Source of the DNA: Bordetella parapertussis
GTDB lineage: Bacteria; Pseudomonadota; Gammaproteobacteria; Burkholderiales; Burkholderiaceae_A
NCBI GenBank assembly: GCA_945877235.1
Contig: CAMCRF010000001.1
Coordinates: forward strand, 62,001-126,000
Reading direction: 5' to 3'
Length of the DNA stretch: 64,000 bases
Shown piece after piece: positions 28,169 through 35,768 of the stretch. Positions within the stretch are counted from its first letter, which is position 1; every line of letters starts with the position of its first letter. The translations under genes and the position numbers were made by a program. The notes under the pieces were generated by a model, which made no database searches, had not been told where the DNA came from, and saw only the letters and a list, made by a program, of their open reading frames with translations.

Positions 28169-28872
28169 TCATGCAGGAGGGCTGGCGCTCCCACTTTCCC
28201 CCAGGGCTCAAAGCCGTGCTGTTCGATGTGGACGGAACGCTCGCAGAGACCGAGCAAGAGGGGCATTTGCCAGCCTTCAATGCAGCCTTTCGTGCGCTCG
28301 AGATTCCGTGGGCATGGTCCGACAACGACTACGCCTGGCTCTTGAAGACAACGGGGGGGCTCGAGCGCATGCGCGTATACGCCGAGCATCTCGGCCAGAG
28401 GGAATGGCTTGACGGAGACGGCGGCACCAAGCTCAAGGCGGCACACCAGCTCAAGAACTTGCTCTATGCACAGCGCGTCTCAGGTGGCTATGTGTTACCA
28501 AAGCCTGGTGTTGTGGAATGCATAGGCGGGCTCGTGGAGCTCGGCATTCAATGGGCGGTTGTCACCACCACAAGTCGTGCGAACTTTGATGCCTTGTTTA
28601 CACATGCGCTGGCGCCGCGTAGGGTGCCAAGCCCTGCAGTAATTGTCTGCGGGGAGGACGTCGCAAATAAAAAGCCACACCCCGAGGCCTACACCAAAGC
28701 CCTTGCGCAGCTTGGCTTGTCCGCTGACCAGTGCCTCGCTGTAGAAGACGCCCCCAATGGCCTCGCGGCTGCTCGGGGTGCAGGACTGAGGTGTCTTGTC
28801 GTGCGCTCCGTCTACTTCAGGGACGCCGACTTTACGGGCGCTTGGGCTGATCGGGAGCGACTTCTCCCGTAA
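28165..28872 (+). CDS. cbbY: HAD hydrolase, CbbY type
   Basis: A 235-residue HAD phosphatase with [15 protein letters not shown] (about residues 19-33), [18 protein letters not shown] and [14 protein letters not shown]. The EGH-containing cap and the first motif fit CbbY, which degrades xylulose-1,5-bisphosphate, a misfire product that inhibits RubisCO. The GTG at 28165 overlaps the aldolase stop (GTGA); an ATG at 28171 is the alternative. It is the last gene of the cbb operon and converges with the DUF3422 gene, overlapping by 41 bases. Confidence 0.88.
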   Translation: MIMQEGWRSHFPPGLKAVLFDVDGTLAETEQEGHLPAFNAAFRALEIPWAWSDNDYAWLLKTTGGLERMRVYAEHLGQREWLDGDGGTKLKAAHQLKNLLYAQRVSGGYVLPKPGVVECIGGLVELGIQWAVVTTTSRANFDALFTHALAPRRVPSPAVIVCGEDVANKKPHPEAYTKALAQLGLSADQCLAVEDAPNGLAAARGAGLRCLVVRSVYFRDADFTGAWADRERLLP

Positions 28873-30217
28873 GTTTTTTGCGCGCACGGCGTATGCCCAG
28901 TGCGAGCGCCCCAGCAATGATGGGTATTGACATAGCCGACACAACATCTGGGGACATGGGCAACCCAACGTCCTTGAGACCTTTGGCAAGTGCAGTGACG
29001 AGGCCAACCCCGTAGTAGGTCAGCACCACGAGCGATAGCCCTTCAACGGTCTGCTGGAGGCGAAGCTGGAGCTTCGCACGGCGATCCATGCTGGCGAGTA
29101 GGGATTGGGTCTGACGCTCGTTTATGAACTCGATGCGGGTACGAAGAATTTGGGTTGTCCGAGAAATGCGATCGGACAGTTCACTCAGGCGGCGTCGCGT
29201 CCATTGGCAGGTACGCATCGCGGGCTCAAACCGTCGGTCCATAAACTCGGTGAGCGTTTGGACGCCAGGTATGGTTTGTTCTCTGAGCTCCTGGATCGCC
29301 CGTCGCGAGAGTTCGCTGTAGGCCTCACTGGCGGTAAATCGCAGACCAAGGGCGCTGACCCATTGCTCCACGCGCGCTGCAAGGCTTGAGACCCCCTTAA
29401 GCAGGCGCTCGTCCGTTGAGATGTCTGCTTGGCCTGTCCGTTCGGCCTGCAGGGTCTCGGCCATGTCCGCGGAGATCTGCGCGAGCTCCCGCTCTGCCTG
29501 TCTCAAGGACTCGCCGAGCGCCTTGGCTTTGGGGAAGGAGAGCATGGCCATCATGCGATAGGTGTCCATATCGATGATGCGTTGAGCAACACGCCCTGCT
29601 TGACGCGAGCCCATACCCTGGTGCGTGACCAAAAATCGAATGAAACCCTCGTCGTCGGTTTGAAAGTCTGTCCAGACCTGAGCCCGCTGAGAGGCAAGGA
29701 TGGTCGACCCGATGAGGGTGTTGCCGTCGAAACGAGCGGCAACCCTGGCGGCGTCGTCTGTCGAGGCGGCGGACTGAATAACCAGGTCGATCGCACTCAT
29801 GCGCTGTCCGGCCTGTGCGCTCCAGGGCCGCACCCCGATCTCGTGCAGCCGGTCAGTCAGTCGAATCCAGCAGGCTGCGCGGCTGTCTGCAAAGGTCTCA
29901 TGCAGCCCAAAACCCTGCTGAAAATAAAGCGTGATGGCGCAGAACTCACCGTGCAGCTCCCACTTAAGCAGGATGCGAGCGGGGGCAGGGCTTAGCTCGA
30001 CTACCCGCACGGATTGTCCGTGTTGCGGATGCGGAATGATGCGAAGCGCCCTGCAGATTGCGTCGATCCACTCGCGTTGGCTCTCTCGCTCGCCGGGGCG
30101 GCTCAAGAGCAGCGACTGGCTAATTACACGTTCGTCGGGCCAGAGTGCGATGGGTGGCCTTGCGTGCACCTCTTGGTGGAGATGATCGCGGTCTGGGTGA
30201 TCGGGGTTAAAGCTCAT
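28832..30217 (-). CDS. DUF3422 membrane-anchored protein
   Basis: A 461-residue protein that fits the DUF3422 family: an N-terminal soluble region starting MSFNPDHPDRDHLHQEVHARP, a long helical central part and two hydrophobic segments near the C-terminus (GLSLVVLTYYGVGLVTAL and PIIAGALALGI), then a basic tail. Function in this family is not established. It overlaps the thioredoxin-like gene by 4 bases (ATGA), so the two form an operon divergent from soxR. Confidence 0.85.
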   Translation of the reverse strand: MSFNPDHPDRDHLHQEVHARPPIALWPDERVISQSLLLSRPGERESQREWIDAICRALRIIPHPQHGQSVRVVELSPAPARILLKWELHGEFCAITLYFQQGFGLHETFADSRAACWIRLTDRLHEIGVRPWSAQAGQRMSAIDLVIQSAASTDDAARVAARFDGNTLIGSTILASQRAQVWTDFQTDDEGFIRFLVTHQGMGSRQAGRVAQRIIDMDTYRMMAMLSFPKAKALGESLRQAERELAQISADMAETLQAERTGQADISTDERLLKGVSSLAARVEQWVSALGLRFTASEAYSELSRRAIQELREQTIPGVQTLTEFMDRRFEPAMRTCQWTRRRLSELSDRISRTTQILRTRIEFINERQTQSLLASMDRRAKLQLRLQQTVEGLSLVVLTYYGVGLVTALAKGLKDVGLPMSPDVVSAMSIPIIAGALALGIRRARKKLTGEVAPDQPKRP

Positions 30218-30639
30218 GGATTCTGGCGCCAGGCCGCCTGCGCAGCCACGATGAGGTCCTCGAGATAGGCACTGTAAAAGTCAGGAGAACTATAGCCCAG
30301 AAGCGGCTCACCGATTGGCTTGAGGCTGGCGTTGACAGCAACGACGGTGGGGGCGAGCCGAAAACGGTGCTCCCGAGCCCAGAGCATGGGGGTGACTTTT
30401 GAGAGTGGGCCGCGTGCCTCGATGGGGGTTGTGTCGGACAGATCAAACTCCAACACGCGGAGCGCTGGGCGCCCCTCTTTGATTCTTGGAACGATCTGTT
30501 CGCGAATCACAAGCTTGCAATAAGGGCAGTGCTCAAGCGTGACCAGCACCAAAGGCACCATTGCCCCCCGCGACGCGAGCGCCTGCCCATGGAGTTTGGG
30601 CCATTCGGTCGGAGCTAGGAGGAGTGGGTGGGTGGGCAT
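30214..30639 (-). CDS. Thioredoxin-fold protein with CPYC motif (SoxW-like)
   Basis: A 141-residue protein with LEHCPYCKLVIREQI (active-site CxxC about residues 38-41) and a RLAPTVVAVN segment holding the cis-proline. No clear signal peptide is visible. Such proteins often accompany sox loci, where thioredoxins keep SoxYZ active or reduce disulfides. It is the first gene of a two-gene minus-strand operon with DUF3422, and its start is 78 bases from the divergent soxR start, across a shared dyad operator. Confidence 0.7.
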   Translation of the reverse strand: MPTHPLLLAPTEWPKLHGQALASRGAMVPLVLVTLEHCPYCKLVIREQIVPRIKEGRPALRVLEFDLSDTTPIEARGPLSKVTPMLWAREHRFRLAPTVVAVNASLKPIGEPLLGYSSPDFYSAYLEDLIVAAQAAWRQNP

Positions 30640-30680
30640 GGGTCGGACAATAGGCTTGTGCGTCGCGTCACATCTCGTTC

Positions 30681-30709
30681 TTGACTATATGCCTCTATAG
30701 GAATATTTT
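30681..30709 (+). promoter_or_regulatory. soxR promoter with embedded dyad operator
   Basis: TTGACT (30681-30686) and TATTTT (30704-30709) form a -35/-10 pair with a 17-base spacer. The dyad ATATGCCT (30687-30694), CTAT, AGGAATAT (30699-30706) fills the spacer and matches 7 of 8 bases between arms. A bound regulator would block the promoter. Predicted transcription would begin just before the ATG at 30718, so the mRNA may be leaderless. Confidence 0.65.
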
Positions 30710-30717
30710 CACGCCCT

Positions 30718-31101
30718 ATGTCCAAACTTTCTGCAATCCAGCAGTCAGACGAAGCTCAAATCGAGGCGAATGCCCCCGGCATTGTCGACCTTGACGCCCA
30801 CGATCGAGACGAGCTCGCGTTCATCTTCGACCGTGCGGCCCAGTACTTTGCGCTTCTGTCAGAGCCAGCCCGCCTTCGCATTATTCAGGCGGTCTGCAAC
30901 GAGGAGCGCAGCGTACAGGACGTGGTGGCGCTCACCGAGCTGCCGCAACCGAATGTCTCTCGCCACCTCAGCCTGTTGTACCGGGCTGGTGTGCTGTCTC
31001 GGCGTCGCGAGGGCACCTTCGTGTTTTATCGGATTTCAGATCCGCTATTAACAGATTTGTGTCGCTCGGTCTGCGTGCGACTTGCAGGAGAGCGGTCCTA
31101 A
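30718..31101 (+). CDS. soxR: ArsR-family sox locus regulator
   Basis: A 127-residue ArsR-type winged-helix protein with the core LSEPARLRIIQAVCNEERSVQDVVALTELPQPNVSRHLSLLYRAGVLSRRREG. Cys60 and Cys115 lie at helix positions comparable to the sensing cysteines of BigR/SqrR; Cys119 is near the second. It is the first plus-strand gene before soxC, and its product is the obvious candidate for binding the dyad in its own promoter and upstream of soxB. It is unrelated to the MerR-type redox sensor of the same name in E. coli. Confidence 0.8.
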   Translation: MSKLSAIQQSDEAQIEANAPGIVDLDAHDRDELAFIFDRAAQYFALLSEPARLRIIQAVCNEERSVQDVVALTELPQPNVSRHLSLLYRAGVLSRRREGTFVFYRISDPLLTDLCRSVCVRLAGERS

Positions 31102-31176
31102 GCCACCCTCAGAGGCGGCGTGGTCTAGGTTTGTGTGTGTGGGTTTCCAAGTGCGGTTAGATTGGGGAGATTAATA

Positions 31177-32520
31177 GTGACTCGTTTGCAAAAGACCCTC
31201 GGGCGTCTCGTGAAGGCGCCTGAGAATTTCCTTTCCAAGGAAGATGCCAAGGCGCCGGCTGAGATGCGTCGTAAGTTTTTGGCGGCGTCTGCCGCCACAG
31301 CGGGTGCAGCGCTCGCCACCGCGGCTTCGGCCGCGTCCAACCCAGTGACAGGGCAGGGGGATCCAAACATCCTGACGATGCCTGACCACACAAAGGGTCT
31401 GGGCATGCCCGTTGCTGCAAATGGCTACGGTGTTCCCTCGCAGTATGAAAAAGGCCTTCAGCGCCGCGAGAGTCCCGGTTTGACCCGCGTGTCCGCCGCC
31501 TCCGTTGCATTCACCCCGCTGCAGGGCACCTTCGGCATGATCACCCCCAGTGGTCTGCATTTCGAACGCCATCACCAGGGTTGGTGGGATATCGACCCCT
31601 CCAAGCACCGCCTCATGATCAACGGCTTGGTGAAGAATCCCAAGGTCTACACCATGGACGATCTCATGCGTCTGCCCAGCGTGTCACGCATTCACTTTAT
31701 TGAGTGCGGTGCCAATACGGCCATGGAATGGGGCAACGTGGCTGTGCCGACAGTCCAATACACCCACGGCATGGTGTCTTGCTCCGAGTTCACGGGCGTG
31801 CCGCTCTCGGTGCTGCTCGAAGATGCTGGTTACGACAAGAAAAACGGCAAGTACGTGCTCGGAGAGGGCGCAGATGGCTCGTCGATGACCCGCACAATTG
31901 CGATCGACCGGGCCCTAGATGACGTCATCGTGGCCTACGGCATGAACGGAGAAATGCTTCGTCCCGAAAATGGGTACCCCCTGCGCCTCGTAGTGCCAGG
32001 CATTCAGGGTGTCTCATGGGTGAAGTGGCTGCGTCGAATCGAGGTGGGTGATCAGAAGTGGGCGACCAAAGATGAGGCCGTGCACTACATTGACCTCATG
32101 CCCGACGGTTCGCATCGCCAGTACAGTGGAATGCAGGAGGCCAAGTCGGTCATCACCAGCCCATCTGGCGGACAACTGTTGCTGGACAAAGGCTTCTACA
32201 ACATCACTGGGCTTGCTTGGTCAGGCCGCGGGCGTATCAAGCGCGTCGACGTATCAGTCGATGGCGGCAGGAACTGGCGCACGGCTCGCATCGAGGGCCC
32301 TGTTTTGACCAAGGCCTTTACCCGGTTCAATATTGACTGGGTGTGGGACGGAGCACCCGCCATTTTGCAGTCGCGTTGTATCGATGAAACGGGCTATGTA
32401 CAGCCCACCATTCAGCAATTGCGAGCTGTTCGCGGCACACGTTCGATCTATCACAACAACATGATCCAGTCCTGGAAAGTGGCTGAGACCGGGGAGGTGA
32501 GCAATGTTCAAGTTAGCTAA
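31177..32520 (+). CDS. soxC: Sulfur dehydrogenase molybdenum subunit SoxC
   Basis: A 447-residue protein of the sulfite-oxidase molybdenum family. It has a Tat signal (RRKFLAASAATAG about residues 31-43), the molybdenum-ligand cysteine in HFIECGANTAMEWG (about residue 175) and a C-terminal Ig-like dimerisation domain. SoxC with SoxD removes electrons from the sulfane sulfur bound to SoxYZ, allowing full oxidation of thiosulfate without sulfur globules. The GTG at 31177 is chosen because GGGGAG sits 7 bases upstream. Its 3' end overlaps soxD by 17 bases. Confidence 0.95.
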   Translation: MTRLQKTLGRLVKAPENFLSKEDAKAPAEMRRKFLAASAATAGAALATAASAASNPVTGQGDPNILTMPDHTKGLGMPVAANGYGVPSQYEKGLQRRESPGLTRVSAASVAFTPLQGTFGMITPSGLHFERHHQGWWDIDPSKHRLMINGLVKNPKVYTMDDLMRLPSVSRIHFIECGANTAMEWGNVAVPTVQYTHGMVSCSEFTGVPLSVLLEDAGYDKKNGKYVLGEGADGSSMTRTIAIDRALDDVIVAYGMNGEMLRPENGYPLRLVVPGIQGVSWVKWLRRIEVGDQKWATKDEAVHYIDLMPDGSHRQYSGMQEAKSVITSPSGGQLLLDKGFYNITGLAWSGRGRIKRVDVSVDGGRNWRTARIEGPVLTKAFTRFNIDWVWDGAPAILQSRCIDETGYVQPTIQQLRAVRGTRSIYHNNMIQSWKVAETGEVSNVQVS

Positions 32521-33259
32521 GTCTTTTGTCGTCGTGGCCAGCCTCCTGGCCATCAGTGCTGTTCAGGCTGCTCCGGTGTCGAAGTACTCCGGCATCGGCC
32601 GCACTGCCACCACTGCCGAGGTCAAGGCGTGGGACATCGATGTTCGTCCCGACTTCAAAGGGCTTCCTGCTGGCTCGGGCTCAGTGGCCAAGGGTCAGGA
32701 TGTCTGGGAGGCTCAGTGCGCGTCTTGTCACGGGGTTTTCGGTGAGAGCGGTGAGGTCTTTACGCCTATCGTCGGCGGCACAACCGCTGAGGACATGAAG
32801 AGCGGCAAAGTTGCCAACCTCAAACGTCTAGACTATCCCCAGCGCACCACGCTGATGAAGGTCGCGACCGTCTCGACCCTCTGGGATTACATCAACCGCG
32901 CCATGCCTTGGACGAGCCCGAAGTCGCTGAGCACCGAAGAGGTTTACTCGGTCGTTGCTTACATTTTGCACATGGGCGACATTCTTCCTGCTAATTTTGT
33001 GTTGTCAGACAAAAACATTGCAGAGGTGCAGGCAAAGATGCCCAACCGCAATGGCATGAACACCAATCACGGTCTGTGGGACTTGAAGGGCAAGCCCGAT
33101 GTCAAGAATGTGGCTTGTATGAAGGATTGCAAGAAGGAAGTGAACATTACCTCCTTCTTGCCCGGCTCGGCCGTAGATAGCCATGGCAATCTCATCGAGC
33201 AAAACCGCCCGATTGGGCCAACCCGGGGTTTGGACACCAGCAAGCCCAAGAGCAATTAA
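32504..33259 (+). CDS. soxD: Sulfur dehydrogenase cytochrome subunit SoxD
   Basis: A 251-residue cytochrome c with a signal peptide (ending AVQAAP) and one heme site, CASCH (about residues 72-76). IMAC-like length is shorter than the diheme SoxD of Paracoccus (about 380 residues), so this version has a single heme. A second cysteine pair (VACMKDCKK, about residues 202-210) is not a heme motif. It accepts electrons from SoxC. Translation probably couples to soxC through the overlap. Confidence 0.9.
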   Translation: MFKLAKSFVVVASLLAISAVQAAPVSKYSGIGRTATTAEVKAWDIDVRPDFKGLPAGSGSVAKGQDVWEAQCASCHGVFGESGEVFTPIVGGTTAEDMKSGKVANLKRLDYPQRTTLMKVATVSTLWDYINRAMPWTSPKSLSTEEVYSVVAYILHMGDILPANFVLSDKNIAEVQAKMPNRNGMNTNHGLWDLKGKPDVKNVACMKDCKKEVNITSFLPGSAVDSHGNLIEQNRPIGPTRGLDTSKPKSN

Positions 33260-33291
33260 CCTTGCATTCAACCAGTAAAGAGGAGCACAAG

Positions 33292-33762
33292 ATGAGCATC
33301 AATCGTCGTGACGTACTGAAGGCAGGTGGTGGCGCAGCGGTCTATTCCGCATTGGCCTCCATGGGATTCTTCGCTGCCAACCCCGCTTTGGCAAACACCT
33401 ACAAAAAAGAGTGGTTTGAGACCCGCTCCATCGCCGACACATTGAAGGCCATGGGAGTCCCCGCTGCTGCGAATTCTGCAGACGTGACCATCACTTCGCC
33501 TGACATCGCCGAGAACGGCGCAGTTGTGCCCGTGGGCGTAGCATCGAAGATCGCTAAGACCGAAATGATTGCGGTCATGGTCGAAAAGAATCCCGCCATG
33601 ATGGCTGGCTTCTATGAGTTCACCCCCAACGCAGACGCCGATATCTCCATGCGCGTCAAGATGGGCCAAAGCTCAGACGTATATGCCCTCGTCAAGGCCG
33701 ACGGCAAGTTCTTTATGGCCAAGAAAGAAGTCAAGGTCACCCTCGGTGGCTGCGGCGGCTAA
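33292..33762 (+). CDS. soxY: Thiosulfate oxidation carrier protein SoxY
   Basis: A 156-residue protein with a Tat signal (NRRDVLKAGGGAAVYSALASMG, residues 4-19 and on) and the C-terminal GGCGG, whose Cys carries the sulfur substrate. The TSPDIAENGAVVPVGV block starts the Ig-like fold. The ATG at 33292 has AGAGGAG 7 bases upstream and places the twin arginine at residues 5-6. It pairs with SoxZ, which has no signal and is exported with it. Confidence 0.96.
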   Translation: MSINRRDVLKAGGGAAVYSALASMGFFAANPALANTYKKEWFETRSIADTLKAMGVPAAANSADVTITSPDIAENGAVVPVGVASKIAKTEMIAVMVEKNPAMMAGFYEFTPNADADISMRVKMGQSSDVYALVKADGKFFMAKKEVKVTLGGCGG

Positions 33763-33810
33763 TCATTGGTTCACACACGAACACATTCAACGAATTAAGG
33801 AGTTAGAAAA

Positions 33811-34122
33811 ATGGCAAGTCCAATGCGTATTCGTGCGAAAGCACAGGGTGATGTGGCCGACGTTCGCGTTCTGATGGCTCACGAGATGGAGAGTGGTCAG
33901 CGCAAGGGCTCTGATGGCAAGCTGGTTCCGGCTTGGTTCATCATGACCGTTGAGGCACAGCACAACGGCAAAACCGTCATGACTGCCCAATGGGGCCCCG
34001 CAGTCTCCAAGAACCCTTACCTTCAGTTCAAGGTGAAGGGCGCCAAGGCCGGTGACAAGATCGCGGTCACTTGGAAGGACAACAAGGGAGAGAGTCGAAC
34101 AGACGAGGCCGCCATCGCCTAA
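33811..34122 (+). CDS. soxZ: Thiosulfate oxidation carrier complex protein SoxZ
   Basis: A 103-residue protein without signal peptide. The opening MRIRAKAQGDVADVRVLMAHEMESGQRKG and the PYLQFKVKGAKAGDKIAVTWKDNKGE end are classic SoxZ. It binds SoxY in the periplasm after co-export. A strong AAGGAG ribosome site precedes it. An intrinsic terminator lies 14 bases after the stop. Confidence 0.97.
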   Translation: MASPMRIRAKAQGDVADVRVLMAHEMESGQRKGSDGKLVPAWFIMTVEAQHNGKTVMTAQWGPAVSKNPYLQFKVKGAKAGDKIAVTWKDNKGESRTDEAAIA

Positions 34123-34136
34123 AGATGGGTGAAAAC

Positions 34137-34165
34137 ACGGAGCCCCAGTGGCTCCGTAGTTTTTT
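34137..34165 (+). terminator. Intrinsic terminator after soxZ
   Basis: Perfect 8-bp stem ACGGAGCC / GGCTCCGT with loop CCAGT, followed by AG and six T residues. It separates soxCDYZ from soxAX. Confidence 0.9.
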
Positions 34166-34178
34166 ATACTGGTCCATG

Positions 34179-34190
34179 TGCATAAATGCA
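34179..34190. repeat. Short palindrome upstream of soxA
   Basis: TGCAT-AA-ATGCA lies 31 bases before the soxA start. Read on the minus strand, the surrounding ATATGCATTTAT partly matches the left arm of the soxR dyad. It may be a degenerate regulator site. Confidence 0.3.
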
Positions 34191-34220
34191 TATCCAGCGC
34201 GACATCCAAGGAGAGAAAAA

Positions 34221-35030
34221 ATGAAACAGGCAAAGTGGGGGCGCCTCGCAATCGCGAGCATTGCAGCTCTGGGTCTTATGGCATCAGCCCAGGCGCAAGA
34301 GAAATCTGAAACAGAGAAAGGCATTGATCGTTACCGCGAACTGATTGCCGACGGCAATCCGGCCGAGCTCTGGGAAATGGAGGGCGAGGAACTCTGGAAG
34401 AAGAAAGCTGGCCCAAAGAACGCGTCATTTGAGACCTGTGACCTGGGACAAGGCCCAGGTGTTGTGAAGGGCGCGTATGTGGCGCTACCTCGCTACTTCG
34501 CAGATGCAGGCAAGGTCATGGACCTGGAAATGCGCTTGGCGCATTGTATGAAGACCATTCAGGGCATTGAGCCCAAGGTGGCCGCATACAACAAGGACGA
34601 TCACAAAAAGATCATCGCGCTCGTGACCTATGTGGCCACGCAGTCAAAGGGCATGCCGGTCAACCTTCCTCAGGCACACCCCGAGGAGCAGCGCATGTAC
34701 GAGACGGGCAAGCGCGCATTTTTCTACCGCTCCGGCCCCTATGACTTCGCCTGTGCAACCTGCCATGCTTCAGACAACACACGCATTCGCCTGCAAGGGT
34801 TGCCCAACCTGACCAAGAACGAGCCGGCTGGCTCCGCCTTCACTTCCTGGCCTGCGTACCGCGTAAGCAACTCGCAGCTCTGGCCCATGCAAAAGCGTCT
34901 TGAGGATTGCTTCCGCCAGCAGCGCTTCCCGTATGTTGAGTTTGGTTCCGAAGTCACTGTTGCCCTCTCGACATACATGGGCGTAAACGGCAAGGGCGTG
35001 AAGTCTTTGGCCCCCACCATCAAGCGCTAA
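34221..35030 (+). CDS. soxA: SoxAX L-cysteine S-thiosulfotransferase subunit SoxA
   Basis: A 269-residue cytochrome c with signal peptide (ending ASAQAQ), one heme motif CATCH (about residue 182) and the active-site cysteine in LEDCFRQQRFP (about residue 234), which is the persulfide heme ligand. Cysteines in FETC and LAHC of the N-terminal domain fit the disulfide that replaces the first heme in monoheme SoxA. SoxAX joins thiosulfate to the SoxY cysteine. The ATG at 34221 has AAGGAGAG upstream. Confidence 0.95.
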   Translation: MKQAKWGRLAIASIAALGLMASAQAQEKSETEKGIDRYRELIADGNPAELWEMEGEELWKKKAGPKNASFETCDLGQGPGVVKGAYVALPRYFADAGKVMDLEMRLAHCMKTIQGIEPKVAAYNKDDHKKIIALVTYVATQSKGMPVNLPQAHPEEQRMYETGKRAFFYRSGPYDFACATCHASDNTRIRLQGLPNLTKNEPAGSAFTSWPAYRVSNSQLWPMQKRLEDCFRQQRFPYVEFGSEVTVALSTYMGVNGKGVKSLAPTIKR

Positions 35031-35044
35031 TCGAGGAGAGATCC

Positions 35045-35671
35045 ATGAAAATGAAAACCACTGTACTGGCGATCTCTGCGGTCCTGGGCCTCTCGGGCTG
35101 TGCGGCTCTTTTTGGTACCGATTTCGATCAAATGACCACCGAGATGATTAAAGCCTCGTTCTCAGACAAGGGTATTGCCAAGAAAGAGCGCGTTATCCAG
35201 GACGAGACGAATATTGCATGCTCTGCGGCCGACGTTGCTGGCAAGGATGTCGACGCCGCTGTGCGCAAGCGCCTCGAGGGTGTCAACATGCAGACCATCA
35301 AGTTCCCTGCTGATGGGAAGTTTCTCGGCGACTGGAAACAAGGCGAGAAAGAAGCTCAGAGCGGGCGCGGCATGACCTACTCTGATAAGGCTGGCTCGCC
35401 CAACGGTGGCAACTGCTACAACTGTCACCAGATCACCAAAGCAGAGATTTCGTACGGCACGCTCGGGCCCTCTTTGTATCAATACGGCAAACTGCGCGGC
35501 ACGTCTGACGATATCGTGAAGTACACATGGGGCAAGATTTACAATGCAAAGGCTTATAACCTCTGCACCAACATGCCTCGCTTTGGCCATGAGAAGCTGC
35601 TCACTGAAAAGCAGATGAAGGACATCATGGCTTTGCTGCTCGACCCCAATTCGCCAGTCAACAAGGATTAG
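35045..35671 (+). CDS. soxX: SoxX cytochrome c subunit, predicted lipoprotein
   Basis: A 208-residue SoxX with heme motif CYNCH (about residues 125-129), GTLGPSL, and the axial Met in NMPRFG. The signal sequence ends in a lipobox LSGC (Cys19), so signal peptidase II processing and lipid anchoring are predicted, unlike the soluble SoxX of model organisms. It follows soxA by 14 bases. An N-terminal region of about 100 residues precedes the cytochrome domain. Confidence 0.9.
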   Translation: MKMKTTVLAISAVLGLSGCAALFGTDFDQMTTEMIKASFSDKGIAKKERVIQDETNIACSAADVAGKDVDAAVRKRLEGVNMQTIKFPADGKFLGDWKQGEKEAQSGRGMTYSDKAGSPNGGNCYNCHQITKAEISYGTLGPSLYQYGKLRGTSDDIVKYTWGKIYNAKAYNLCTNMPRFGHEKLLTEKQMKDIMALLLDPNSPVNKD

Positions 35672-35705
35672 TCTGCGTTGATCATCGAATGATGTTGTCC
35701 CCAGA

Positions 35706-35734
35706 AAGCCTCTTTCCAAGGAAGAGGCTTTTTT
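35706..35734 (+). terminator. Intrinsic terminator after soxX
   Basis: Perfect 9-bp stem AAGCCTCTT / AAGAGGCTT with a 7-base loop, running into six T residues. It separates soxAX from soxB. Confidence 0.93.
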
Positions 35735-35741
35735 GGTTTCT

Positions 35742-35763
35742 ACTATATTCATCAATAGGTATA
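35742..35763 (+). promoter_or_regulatory. soxB upstream motif shared with soxR
   Basis: ACTATATTCATCAATAGG at the start of this segment aligns without gaps to ACTATATGCCTCTATAGG at 30684, differing at 4 of 18 positions. It lies right after the soxX terminator and ends 5 bases before the soxB ATG, where a regulator could block transcription or translation of soxB. Confidence 0.55.
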
Positions 35764-35768
35764 AACAA

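Noticed and set aside
30718..31101. soxR as the MerR-type superoxide/redox regulator
   Set aside because: The fold is ArsR-type with no iron-sulfur cysteine cluster; only the name is shared.
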